NCBI GenBank assembly: GCA_965659845.1
Contig: CBFHXS010000002.1
Span: forward strand, 1 to 64,000
Direction of reading: 5' to 3'
Origin: Brumimicrobium sp965659845
GTDB taxonomy: Bacteria > Bacteroidota > Bacteroidia > Flavobacteriales_D > Crocinitomicaceae
DNA length: 64,000 bases
Within the stretch, counting starts at the first letter, position 1. Every line of letters starts with the position of its first letter. The notes beneath the pieces were generated by a model, which saw nothing but the letters and a program-made list of their open reading frames with translations, made no database searches and was not told the DNA's origin. Position numbers and translations under genes: made by a program. Of the stretch, positions 42,900 through 51,761 are shown piece by piece.

Positions 42900-44462
42900 T
42901 TGCGCTGGTTAATTCAAATATCATTCATTCTCTTTATTTGTTCAATCTCCATTGGTCAGCAACAAATTTTGGCTCCTTTAGGCAGTGAGTTAAAGGACAA
43001 ATATATTCTATCAGGTGATGACAATAATATTGGCACAGGATTCTTTCCAATAACGAATGAGTTGGCGAACCGAAGTACCCCTGACAAAGATTTGTCCAAA
43101 GGGTGGTTCTACAGGAAGTTATTCAAAGAACATTTTCTCCAGAAGAATAACTCTAGGTTTTTTCTTGCTGTAGATCCTTTGATCAATATTGCAGGTGGCA
43201 ACGAGAGGCTACAAAACAATTCAGAATTACTTTTCCAAAATACGAGAGGAGCTCAGGCTATGGGTCAACTTGGAGAAAAGTTTTCTTTCTACACTGCTTT
43301 CTTTGAAAACCAAGCTCGATTTGCTGACTTTAGATCAACCTATTTTGAGAGTCGAGGGGAACAACGCTTTAATGGAGTAGAATACGTTGTGTCTAACGCA
43401 TCCATTCCAAATGGTGGAAGAACCAAGCCATTCAATACTGCGGGTTTTGATTACGCCTCTTCTATGAGCTACGTGCGTTTCCAACCGTTAGAAGCTCTAA
43501 ATATTCATTTTGGTAATGACCCTTCTTTTATAGGATGGGGACATCGTTCTCTATTGCTTTCTGATAATTCATTCAATTTTACACATTTAAAAATAGACTG
43601 GGAAATCATTCCAGGTTTGAAATATTCATTGATAAGAGGAAAACAACTTAATCTATTCCGAAAACGAAATACGAATCTTGTTGAACCCCCTTTCGAGCGC
43701 AAAGGAATTGGAATACACTACCTAAGTTTTTCCCCGATTAAGTCTCTAACCATTGGATTATTTGAATCAAGTGTATATCTGCGAGATGAAGCCGAAAGCT
43801 CTCAATCCATCAGCCCATATTTTTACAACCCTATTTTAGGACTAAACTCTTCTCTTGTAGGTGCTGAAAATGGTGAGATGCGTAACTTCATAGGGGTCAA
43901 TTTAGGTTGGCGTGTTCACAGAAACCATATGTTCTACTCACAATTTATAAGTGGAGATTTTGAGAATCCAGAATACGGATTCCAATTCGGTTATCGTAGT
44001 AATGATCTTTTCACACTTGAGAACCTTCAGTTTCAAGTTGAATATAATCAAGCTACAGATAGACTTTATGCGGCTCGAAATAGAAGAATGTCTTATACTC
44101 ACTTCAATTTACCTTTGGCCCATACACTTGGCAATGGATTTAAAGAACTCTTAATACGCGCAGGATACGAATGGAAAGGAATTACCCTGAATGTAAAACA
44201 CATCTATTATTCTGCCAATGAAATGATGCAGTTTAAAAGTGCATTATTTGATTCTAAAAACGACTTTATTCAAAACACACCCGAAACAGTGAATTTCACC
44301 AGTGTAGAGCTAGGCTACATAATGAACAAATCCACTCTGCTCACCGTATTTGCTAATGCAACGTACAGGCAATCAACAAGTACAGTCAATGGAAGTGTAA
44401 ATCATGGATTGATCTTTCTGGGAATTAAATCTAATCTATTCAATAATTACATGGACTTTTGA
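42900..44462 (+). CDS. Wzi/RemB-like outer-membrane beta-barrel, first copy
   Basis: 520 residues from a TTG start at 42900, supported by the signal peptide that follows at once (MRWLIQISFILFICSISIGQ). The rest is a long beta-barrel with the family block FGNDPSFIGWGHRSLLLSD and FNFTHLKIDWEIIPGLKYSLIRGKQL. This region is shared by capsule-assembly Wzi-like proteins and the Flavobacterium gliding protein RemB. It probably sits in the outer membrane and helps hold or export polysaccharide. Its stop overlaps the start of the second copy (TGATG). Confidence 0.75.
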   Translation: MRWLIQISFILFICSISIGQQQILAPLGSELKDKYILSGDDNNIGTGFFPITNELANRSTPDKDLSKGWFYRKLFKEHFLQKNNSRFFLAVDPLINIAGGNERLQNNSELLFQNTRGAQAMGQLGEKFSFYTAFFENQARFADFRSTYFESRGEQRFNGVEYVVSNASIPNGGRTKPFNTAGFDYASSMSYVRFQPLEALNIHFGNDPSFIGWGHRSLLLSDNSFNFTHLKIDWEIIPGLKYSLIRGKQLNLFRKRNTNLVEPPFERKGIGIHYLSFSPIKSLTIGLFESSVYLRDEAESSQSISPYFYNPILGLNSSLVGAENGEMRNFIGVNLGWRVHRNHMFYSQFISGDFENPEYGFQFGYRSNDLFTLENLQFQVEYNQATDRLYAARNRRMSYTHFNLPLAHTLGNGFKELLIRAGYEWKGITLNVKHIYYSANEMMQFKSALFDSKNDFIQNTPETVNFTSVELGYIMNKSTLLTVFANATYRQSTSTVNGSVNHGLIFLGIKSNLFNNYMDF

Positions 44463-46015
44463 TGCGCGTATTTCTATACATATCGATCATCACACTTTTT
44501 AGTGGTATTGGGATGACTCAAGATTCAACTGAGGTGTCCATCCAGTCAGAAAATCCTGATCCAATAGATATAGGTTACATTCACCGTTGTCGCTTTACTG
44601 GTTTTTTAAATGAAGATAGCCGTTTCAAACTGCCCGCAATAAACGGAAGTGTGTTACCTGACCCCGGAGATTGTTATTACTTAATTGGCAAGTCTATCGT
44701 ATCTAAAAACAAAAGGTACTATAATCAAGAGTTTAACATCTTTCCAACTTTAGATGTACTCGGTAGTCAGTCATTTAAAGATAACGCTTATTCTTTTAGA
44801 GGTGCTATTGGTGTTGGATTAACATTTCAGGCAAATGACAAATGGCAAGGACGAGCAATTTTCAATATTGGATCATCCATTAGCAGCCCGAATACCAACC
44901 TTTTCAACAGCCTATTACAAAATTCATTTTACCGCAGCTCTGACAGCGCAAATGCTTTTATATTTCAACCTAGAGCAAGAATATCATATACTCCCACAGA
45001 TTTTTTTGAAATACAAACAGGAATCGATCATCATTTCATCGGTGAGGGAAATAGATCAATGTTGTTAAGTGATTTTGGGGCTCCAAGAGCGTTTCTACGT
45101 TTAAAAACAGAATTTTGGAAGATCGAATTTTCAAATCTATATCAATTGTTGCGTGAAAACGTTAGTGGAAATAGGATTAATAAATTCGCCGCAACACATA
45201 CGCTCGACTTTCATATTTCGCAAAACTTTAAAATCGGCTTATTCGAATCAGTAGTTTTTGCTCCACAAGATACTTTGATGAATAGAGGTTTTGAAGTAGA
45301 ATATCTCAACCCATTCTTGTTTTATCGTCCGACGGAATACAGTATTGGTTCTCAAGATCGACTATTAATAGGATTGAATACCTCTTATCAGTTGCGCAAC
45401 CTTATGTTCTATGCCCAGCTTGTGATTGATGATTTTGTGTTAGACGAAATTATGAATAGAACACGCTGGTGGGCTAATAAATATGGCGGCCAATTTGGAA
45501 TGAAGTCCAGCACACAAATTTTTAATCATGATTTACGCTGGCTTACTGAAATCAACTTTGCGCGGCCATTTACCTATTCTCATCTTAGTGAAGTCACCGT
45601 TTACGGAAATCAAGGAATTCCCTTAGCCCATCCACTTGGAGCGAACTTTGTAGAATCCTTTTCGGAAGCCAGACTTTTTGTCTCGGAGCGCTTATCGATA
45701 GGTGCAACTTTTATGTTTGCTCAGCAAGGAGGGCAAAACTCCAATGATTCAATTATGTTTGGACAAGATATTTATCGATCCTATACTGAAAGACCTTATG
45801 AATATGGATATAAGATTGGAGGTGATGGCAAATTGAATCGCATAAGAGGAACTCTGGAAGTTAACTACCTAGTATCGAAAAAACTAAAGATCAATGCATT
45901 CGTAAGGCCAGGTTTAGAACTGCGAAAAACGAACAATCAACCGTCTATCACGCTACCGTTTGTCTTCGGAGGGATTCGAACCCAATTATGGAATGAAAGA
46001 TCGTTAACTTTTTGA
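44462..46015 (+). CDS. Wzi/RemB-like outer-membrane beta-barrel, second copy
   Basis: 517 residues from ATG 44462, overlapping the preceding stop by one base; a TTG three bases earlier is not needed. Signal peptide to GMTQ. It parallels the first copy: HHFIGEGNRSMLLSDFGAPRAFLRLKTEFWKIEFSNLYQLL aligns, in pieces, with the GWGHRSLLLSD block there, and IPLAHPLGANFVESF matches PLAHTLGNGFKEL. The two are diverged tandem paralogues and might form a paired or heteromeric barrel. The function (capsule or exopolysaccharide anchoring, or gliding) is inferred from family only. The ABC exporter genes begin 52 nt later. Confidence 0.75.
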   Translation: MRVFLYISIITLFSGIGMTQDSTEVSIQSENPDPIDIGYIHRCRFTGFLNEDSRFKLPAINGSVLPDPGDCYYLIGKSIVSKNKRYYNQEFNIFPTLDVLGSQSFKDNAYSFRGAIGVGLTFQANDKWQGRAIFNIGSSISSPNTNLFNSLLQNSFYRSSDSANAFIFQPRARISYTPTDFFEIQTGIDHHFIGEGNRSMLLSDFGAPRAFLRLKTEFWKIEFSNLYQLLRENVSGNRINKFAATHTLDFHISQNFKIGLFESVVFAPQDTLMNRGFEVEYLNPFLFYRPTEYSIGSQDRLLIGLNTSYQLRNLMFYAQLVIDDFVLDEIMNRTRWWANKYGGQFGMKSSTQIFNHDLRWLTEINFARPFTYSHLSEVTVYGNQGIPLAHPLGANFVESFSEARLFVSERLSIGATFMFAQQGGQNSNDSIMFGQDIYRSYTERPYEYGYKIGGDGKLNRIRGTLEVNYLVSKKLKINAFVRPGLELRKTNNQPSITLPFVFGGIRTQLWNERSLTF

Positions 46016-46067
46016 TTTGTACGATCTTCGCATAAAACAGTGCTATATTTACAAAAAACAATCTCGA

Positions 46068-46961
46068 ATGAGTAAAGTACTAACAACACATCATCTACGT
46101 AAAGAATATAAAGAAACAGTTGCGCTTGAAGACCTCAGCATATCTGTTGAAGAAGGCCAGATTTTTGGTTTATTGGGCCCGAATGGTAGCGGAAAAACCA
46201 CGACACTAGGCATTCTATTGGGAGTAATCAAACCTAAGCAAGGAACTTTCAGCTGGTTTGGAAATGGTCAGAAAGATGAAAACAGAAAGAACATCGGTGC
46301 TTTACTTGAAACCCCTAATTTCTACCCTTATTTAAATGCAGTAGATAACTTGAAAATTGTTGCTAAGATCAAAGATGTTGAAGATTCAGCAAAAGCAATA
46401 GAAAGAGTTTTGCGCAGAGTGAATTTATGGGAAAGGAAAAATTCAAAATTCAAAACCTTTTCCTTGGGAATGAAACAAAGATTAGCACTGGCATCAAGTA
46501 TGTTAGCCGACCCTGATGTTCTCGTTTTAGATGAGCCAACGAACGGTTTAGATCCACAAGGGATTGCAGAGATCAGATCATTGATCATGGATATTGCCAA
46601 AGAAGGAAAAACGATTATCATCGCTTCACACTTGTTGGATGAAATAGAAAAAATGTGTACGCATGTAGCTATCATGAAGTATGGTGAGCTATTGCAAGTA
46701 GGAACCTTAGAGGAAATCATGACGCAAGACCGTATGTTGATGATACAAGCTGATGATATTAAGAAGGTGAAAGAAGTGATTGATTCAACTGAATACATCA
46801 CTATCATAGATGAGCCAGTTGGTGAACTATTAATTGCTGTTGATGAAAAATACACTAACTCTGATATAAACAAAGTGTTTGCTGACAAAGGAATATATCT
46901 TTCGGGCTTAAAAACACACAGGAAAAACCTTGAATCTACATTCCTAGAAATCGTAAAATAA
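46068..46961 (+). CDS. ABC transporter ATP-binding protein
   Basis: 297 residues from MSKVLTT at 46068; the frame opens earlier, but a -7-like TATATTTA (46044-46051) and the usual ABC N-terminus support this start. Walker A GPNGSGKTTT, Q-loop LLETPNFYPYL, signature FSLGMKQRLALA, Walker B VLVLDEPTNGLDPQG and switch His ASHLLDE are all intact. It energises the ABC-2 type permease encoded next, overlapping by one base (TAATG). Exported substrate unknown; single-permease ABC-2 systems in this phylum often serve drug, sodium or lipid-linked export. Confidence 0.93.
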   Translation: MSKVLTTHHLRKEYKETVALEDLSISVEEGQIFGLLGPNGSGKTTTLGILLGVIKPKQGTFSWFGNGQKDENRKNIGALLETPNFYPYLNAVDNLKIVAKIKDVEDSAKAIERVLRRVNLWERKNSKFKTFSLGMKQRLALASSMLADPDVLVLDEPTNGLDPQGIAEIRSLIMDIAKEGKTIIIASHLLDEIEKMCTHVAIMKYGELLQVGTLEEIMTQDRMLMIQADDIKKVKEVIDSTEYITIIDEPVGELLIAVDEKYTNSDINKVFADKGIYLSGLKTHRKNLESTFLEIVK

Positions 46962-47773
46962 TGAAGAAATTACTCGCTATAGAATTTGCAAAGCTAAAGA
47001 AGTTGAACGCGTTGAGAGTGATTCTCCTCGTTTATATTGGGCTATCGCCACTGGTTGTATATGCTCTGTATAGCTTTTTCGACATCTTTATGGGACCAAT
47101 GTTGAAAATGGCTGGAATTGGAGAATGGAATCCATTTGCCTTTCCTGATGTTTGGGCATTTGTAACCTATTCGTCCAGCTTTTTCAATGTATTGATGGGT
47201 GTGATCGTTGTGATCGTGATGACGAATGAATACAATTATAAAACGTTGAAGCAAAACGTAATCGATGGAATGTCCTTGAAGCAAGTCATTCTGGGGAAAT
47301 TCTTTGTTGTCTTTTTCTTATCAACAATAGTAACACTGTATACATTTATCATGGGGCTAACTTACGGCCTTCTGAATTCTGAATCAGCGGATGTTTGGAA
47401 TGGTATTTCTAATATTCCAGTATACTATTTACAAACCCTTTGTTATTTCAGTTTTGCATTTTTCTTTGCAACGCTTGTAAAAAGAACTGCCCTTTCAATA
47501 ATATTCTTCATATTATCATTTGTCGTTGAGACAATCATAGGAGGAATTTTAGCTGTTGCTAAATTAGAGGTGGTCTACGCTTTCTTCCCATTAAATGCTT
47601 TTTCCAAACTTACACCCTTCCCTATTTTGAAAGAAATGGTTAAAGCAGCTCAGGAAAGAAGTGGGAACGTTCCTTTCTTACTCGATAATTGGATCAATGT
47701 CTTGTTATGTGTATTCTACATGGCACTCTTCTTTCTAATTTCTCTTTGGGCAATTAAGCGAAGAGATTTGTAG
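46961..47773 (+). CDS. ABC-2 type transporter permease
   Basis: 270 residues with six predicted TM helices (about 18-40, 62-90, 107-135, 150-175, 180-205, 238-262) and the ABC-2 pattern MTNEYNYKTLKQNVIDGMSLKQVILGKF, the coupling segment after TM2. It pairs with the preceding ATPase. It converges on the OmpA lipoprotein gene with a 6-nt gap and no terminator, so transcripts may overlap. Confidence 0.88.
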   Translation: MKKLLAIEFAKLKKLNALRVILLVYIGLSPLVVYALYSFFDIFMGPMLKMAGIGEWNPFAFPDVWAFVTYSSSFFNVLMGVIVVIVMTNEYNYKTLKQNVIDGMSLKQVILGKFFVVFFLSTIVTLYTFIMGLTYGLLNSESADVWNGISNIPVYYLQTLCYFSFAFFFATLVKRTALSIIFFILSFVVETIIGGILAVAKLEVVYAFFPLNAFSKLTPFPILKEMVKAAQERSGNVPFLLDNWINVLLCVFYMALFFLISLWAIKRRDL

Positions 47774-47779
47774 GTTCAA

Positions 47780-48742
47780 TTACTCTGAAATCATCTGGAA
47801 CAATTCATCCAAATTAGGAGCAATTACTACTTCAATACGGCGATTTTTCGCCTTGTCGAATTCATCTACAGGATGAAATTTAGAACGACCTGATGCGGAT
47901 AGAATAGCAGGGTTTATATCCGTGTTATCGATCATTATATTTACCACTGAAGTCGATCTTAGCACAGAAAGTTCCCAGTTATCCTTTGGATGCGTTCTAC
48001 TGCTTAATGGATCACTATCAGTATGTCCTTCAACGATGATCTCAAGTTCGTCATCACCTTGGACAGCTTCTGCCAACTGCACTACTGCCTTGCGCCCCTC
48101 AGGCTCAACAGTCGTGCTTCCAGAAGCGAATAATAATTTAGCTTCAAGGCTTACATAGATTTTTCCATCTCTCTCTTGTACAGTCAATCCTTTATTTTCA
48201 AAACCTCTTAAAGCTTGTGAAATCTTATCCTTTAAAGCTTTAACTGCCTCATCCTTTCTGCTGATCATTTCTTCGAGTTCAGCAACTCGCTGTTCTCTAG
48301 CTATTAATAATCTCTGCTTGTTTTTAAGCTCTTTTTCAAGTTCTAGTAGAGCGTCTTCCTTCCTTTGTGTTTCAATGATTTTAGCCTCTAGATCAGATCT
48401 CATTCTACCTAATTCCCGCGCATCTTTACTCTTGATTTCCTCCAGTTGTTTTTCAATATTTTTACTGAGCGTCATAGCTTTTTCGCATTCTGCCTCTTTG
48501 GATCTATACATTTGACCTAACTCAGAAGTATCCGCTTTCAAAGCATCGATGTCTTTTAACATCAAATCATGCTGTGCTTCTAGTGTTTTAACTTTAGCTT
48601 CGTTGTCAAGAGCAGAAGTTTTATACTTCTTCAACTCCTCACTACACGACTTTTCTTTCGCAAGAAGATCATTGTATTTCTTTGCCGGAACACATGATAC
48701 AGCTGTAAATAAAATTATACTCGCAAAAATGATTAAACGCAT
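47780..48742 (-). CDS. OmpA-family lipoprotein with long coiled coil
   Basis: 320 residues: lipoprotein signal (lipobox TAVSC, Cys17), a long coiled coil (about 25-180), and an OmpA-like peptidoglycan-binding domain (about 190-310). In contrast with the two OmpA-like proteins at the start of the window, this one keeps EGHTDSDPLSS, WELSVLRSTSVVNIM and NRRIEVVIAP. It probably ties the outer membrane to peptidoglycan at a distance set by the coil, as Pal-like proteins do. The upstream gene on this strand is the GNAT protein (99 nt gap). Confidence 0.9.
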   Translation of the reverse strand: MRLIIFASIILFTAVSCVPAKKYNDLLAKEKSCSEELKKYKTSALDNEAKVKTLEAQHDLMLKDIDALKADTSELGQMYRSKEAECEKAMTLSKNIEKQLEEIKSKDARELGRMRSDLEAKIIETQRKEDALLELEKELKNKQRLLIAREQRVAELEEMISRKDEAVKALKDKISQALRGFENKGLTVQERDGKIYVSLEAKLLFASGSTTVEPEGRKAVVQLAEAVQGDDELEIIVEGHTDSDPLSSRTHPKDNWELSVLRSTSVVNIMIDNTDINPAILSASGRSKFHPVDEFDKAKNRRIEVVIAPNLDELFQMISE

Positions 48743-48841
48743 AGACTTGCTTTTTTGGATTAAAACAAAATTCGTTAAAGAGAGCGCTAGTTTGAAGACA
48801 AAGGGGAATATTTTTAAACAGATAACTATTGATAAAGACGT

Positions 48842-49417
48842 TTACTCTGGCTTTCGGATCATAAACCAAAGTGGTGCACCACCTCCTGAATCGTCCCATG
48901 TATGATAAACCTTAAAACCATATCGAATATAGATATCTCTATTCCTAGGTACAGAAGTCTCTAGCAGAATAGGTAACCGCTCTTGATTAGACCAATTAAA
49001 AATGTAATCTTTTATTTCATATACAGCTCCATCACCATCTCGATACACGCCTAAAAACCAAAAATACAAGTGGGTATCTTGATAACGATTCTTCTTAATA
49101 TATGATTCCCTTTTTAAGGTTTGAAACACCTTTTTTATAGGGATACTAAGCGCAAAACGCAACTCGTAAAAGATCTCTTTTAATGTTGACTTTCCGATGT
49201 CAGAACGAAAACAAAGTGCAGCGCCTTTCTCATTCGAAGAAATAAAAGCACCCTCTTTATTGAGCGCCTTGGTAAAAGCATAGTCTGCTAATCGACTAAT
49301 TTTCTTTTTTCTGTTTCCTCCTTCACCTATAACGATGTTAACGCTCGGATTTAAATCAAAAGTTTCTGTAATAACTCGAACTGCTGCAGCCCTTTGTTTT
49401 TCAGTGGATTGAATCAT
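48842..49417 (-). CDS. GNAT-like acetyltransferase, function unknown
   Basis: 191 residues. The C-terminal part looks like a GNAT fold: LYFWFLGVYRD, LPILLETSVPRNRDIYIRYGFKVYHTW and PLWFMIRKPE, where RDIYIRYGF corresponds to the motif B helix and PLWFMIRKP to the final strand. The N-terminal half is less conserved. A minus-strand -7 element TAATTTTG (49429-49422) ends 4 nt before the ATG, so the mRNA may be leaderless. Substrate unknown. Confidence 0.65.
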   Translation of the reverse strand: MIQSTEKQRAAAVRVITETFDLNPSVNIVIGEGGNRKKKISRLADYAFTKALNKEGAFISSNEKGAALCFRSDIGKSTLKEIFYELRFALSIPIKKVFQTLKRESYIKKNRYQDTHLYFWFLGVYRDGDGAVYEIKDYIFNWSNQERLPILLETSVPRNRDIYIRYGFKVYHTWDDSGGGAPLWFMIRKPE

Positions 49418-49421
49418 TTCA

Positions 49422-49429
49422 CAAAATTA
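49422..49429 (-). promoter_or_regulatory. -7 element of the GNAT-like gene, near-leaderless
   Basis: TAATTTTG matches TAnnTTTG exactly and lies four bases before the start codon at 49417, leaving almost no 5' UTR. Confidence 0.45.
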
Positions 49430-49519
49430 GTATTTAAAATAAAATAAAAGATTTTTACGATCCAGAAATCCAAACAAAGAACTGACGCGTAAGTGGGTCG
49501 AACAAAAAATACAAATATC

Positions 49520-50524
49520 ATGAAAAGACAATTTTTCAAACCAGTTTATGCTTTATCAATAATGGCAATTTCTACAGGACTTATTTTAGGATCATGTAAA
49601 AAAGAAGAAAATGAACCTGAGCCAACTCCAGAACCAAGTCCTTCGATGATGAGTACAACTTACGAGTACGAATTCAATAATGGGCAAGTTGTTCCTTCTG
49701 CAGCTTACAATGGAATGCACATGGACAACATGATGGCAACTATGACAGTTGAAGAGACTGGAGCAAATGAAACAGAAATTTCAGTAACACTAACGAACAC
49801 CGTTGATGGAGAAACATACATGGTGCACGCTCATGACGCTGCTGATCCAGCGAACACGCCAAACGGAACTCCTTATGATGAGACACCAAATGCGGATGTT
49901 TTCGTTCAAATGGCCAATGGTAATGGAGGAAGTGTAACAGTAACGCAAACAGTAAGCATGTCATATTCGAGTATTGTCAATGATTACGAAGGCTTCTTTG
50001 TCGTTCACGATCCATTGCAAGGAATTAATACTGCGGATATTTCAACTTACCTCATTGTTGGAAGTTTTGCTCGAGCTCAAACAGCTTCAAATCTTTCTTC
50101 TATGTCATTCAACTATGACTTCAATACAGGTCAAATAGATCCAGCGTATGCATACAATGGAACTCATGACGGGAATCTTAGTGCGATGTTAAACATTCAA
50201 GAACTTGCAAATGGGACAAGTAGAGTTTCTGTCTCGCTCATGAACACTATGAATGGTGAAACATACATGGTTCATGCTCATGATCAAGCAGACCCTGCGA
50301 ACACACCAAACGGAACTCCTTATGATGAAACACCGAATGCAGATGTTCTTGCTATCATGATAGAAGGAAATGGAATGACCGCAAACAACAGTCAAATAAG
50401 TACAATGTCATATGCGGATCTCACATCAAATTACGGAGCCTTTTTTGTAGTGCATGACCCACTTCAAGCAATAGATACAACTGACCCAACGACATACGTT
50501 TTACTAGGAGTATTTGCAAATTAA
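49520..50524 (+). CDS. Lipoprotein with two tandem ~140-residue CHRD-like domains
   Basis: 334 residues from MKRQFF at 49520 (an open frame begins 9 codons earlier without a plausible signal). Lipobox LILGSC, then a Glu/Pro linker (KKEENEPEPTPEPSP). Two repeats follow (about 45-195 and 196-334). Each has YEY/YDFN(N/T)GQ, a MHMDNMMATM- or THDGNLSAML-type segment, GETYMVHAHD.ADPANTPNGTP and FFVVHDPLQ. The HAHD-rich region recalls CHRD or copper-binding domains; Met/His density in repeat 1 could bind metal. That is inference. The gene is followed by a terminator. Confidence 0.72.
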   Translation: MKRQFFKPVYALSIMAISTGLILGSCKKEENEPEPTPEPSPSMMSTTYEYEFNNGQVVPSAAYNGMHMDNMMATMTVEETGANETEISVTLTNTVDGETYMVHAHDAADPANTPNGTPYDETPNADVFVQMANGNGGSVTVTQTVSMSYSSIVNDYEGFFVVHDPLQGINTADISTYLIVGSFARAQTASNLSSMSFNYDFNTGQIDPAYAYNGTHDGNLSAMLNIQELANGTSRVSVSLMNTMNGETYMVHAHDQADPANTPNGTPYDETPNADVLAIMIEGNGMTANNSQISTMSYADLTSNYGAFFVVHDPLQAIDTTDPTTYVLLGVFAN

Positions 50525-50546
50525 GAATTCAGTAGCAGTGTTGAAT

Positions 50547-50583
50547 ACAAAACGGAGGTTGTCTATTGATAACCTCCTTTTGT
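50547..50583 (+). terminator. Intrinsic terminator
   Basis: GGAGGTT/AACCTCC (7 bp, 10-nt loop) is extended by ACAAAA/TTTTGT with one bulged C. Confidence 0.8.
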
Positions 50584-50635
50584 CTTTTATCTGAAATCAT
50601 TGGTGGTGACTCGCTCATGTATCAACCTAATTTTC

Positions 50636-50643
50636 TATTTTTG
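50636..50643 (+). promoter_or_regulatory. -7 element of the immunophilin gene
   Basis: TATTTTTG is an exact TAnnTTTG match, 24 nt before the ATG at 50667. Confidence 0.45.
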
Positions 50644-50666
50644 AGCCACTAATAATTTCAAATGAT

Positions 50667-51761
50667 ATGAAATACGTATTACTCTTTATCACATTATTAA
50701 GTATAGCGCTCAGTGGTCTTGCTCAAAAAAGAGACCTTGATAAAGGACTGTATGCATCTATACAAACCACTAAAGGCGAGATTTTCCTTGAATTATTTCC
50801 CGAAAAAGCACCAATGACTGTTGCTAATTTTGTTGGATTAGCAGAAGGGAAATTTAAGGTGTTTGACACGATCAAATATAAAGAGCCTTACTATGATGGC
50901 ATTAAATTTCATCGTGTTATATCAGACTTCATGATTCAAGGTGGTGACCCAACTGGAACTGGCTCTGGAGGTCCAGGGTATAAGTTTTTTGATGAAGCAG
51001 ATAATGGTGTGAAACACACGGTAGGTTCACTATCCATGGCGAATGCCGGACCGAATACAAACGGAAGTCAGTTTTTTATCACTCACGTAGCAACGCCACA
51101 CTTGAATGGTAAACATACAGTATTTGGAAAGGTACTCGAAGGACAAGATGTAGTAGATGCTATCGCACAAGGGGATACAATGATTCATGTAAAAATCATA
51201 CGCAAAGGACTGAAGTATAAATGGTTCTATAATCCTTCTAAGGAATTCAAGAAAGCTTACGCTCCAAAACAGAAAGAGATAGAAGAAGAACGTTTGCGTC
51301 TTGAAAAACTAAAAATTAAAGATGATGCTCGTTTAGTAGAGGCTAAAGCGATGTCACAAAATGCATATATGGAACACTTTCTCGAACTTGTCCAGAAAAC
51401 AGCTCCTGAAAGTAAGCAAACTGAATCTGGACTCGTTTATGAAATTCACGATATGGGGGATGAAAATAAAATTCCTCAAAAAGGAGATCTAGTTTCTTTA
51501 CATTACACGGGTACATTTCTATTCGGAAAGGAATTTGACTCTTCAAAAAAACGAGGTAAACCATTAAAGTTTGGCTATAAAGAAATGTCATTGATCAAAG
51601 GATTTGATGAAGGAATTGGTTTGATTGGAGAAGGAGGTAAAATCACCCTTTATATTCCTTACTTTTTAGCATATGGTAAAAATGGAAGGCCTCCACAAAT
51701 ACCAGCTTATTCTGATCTTATTTTCGAAATTGAATTATTAGAAGTTAAAAAGGATAATTAA
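50667..51761 (+). CDS. Periplasmic dual peptidyl-prolyl isomerase: cyclophilin-FKBP fusion
   Basis: 364 residues: signal peptide (to GLAQ, about 20), a cyclophilin domain (about 26-185: FHRVISDFMIQGGDPTGTGSGG, NGSQFFITHVATPHLNGKHTVFG with the catalytic Arg in FHRV), a charged helical linker (about 190-245), then an FKBP domain (about 255-362: GDLVSLHYTG, FDSSKKRGKPLKF, GFDEGIGLIGEGGK, IPAYSDLIFEIELLEV). It should fold proteins in the periplasm. Such cyclophilin-FKBP proteins are the dual-family immunophilins described from Flavobacterium. The stop overlaps the start of the DUF5686 gene (TAATG), so the two are coupled, suggesting that the barrel or its cargo is a client. Confidence 0.93.
   Translation: MKYVLLFITLLSIALSGLAQKRDLDKGLYASIQTTKGEIFLELFPEKAPMTVANFVGLAEGKFKVFDTIKYKEPYYDGIKFHRVISDFMIQGGDPTGTGSGGPGYKFFDEADNGVKHTVGSLSMANAGPNTNGSQFFITHVATPHLNGKHTVFGKVLEGQDVVDAIAQGDTMIHVKIIRKGLKYKWFYNPSKEFKKAYAPKQKEIEEERLRLEKLKIKDDARLVEAKAMSQNAYMEHFLELVQKTAPESKQTESGLVYEIHDMGDENKIPQKGDLVSLHYTGTFLFGKEFDSSKKRGKPLKFGYKEMSLIKGFDEGIGLIGEGGKITLYIPYFLAYGKNGRPPQIPAYSDLIFEIELLEVKKDN

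Noticed and set aside
46328..46888. Long minus-strand open frame opposite the ABC ATPase
   Set aside because: The plus strand carries all ABC motifs; the antisense frame is Ser/Ile-rich with no motif.
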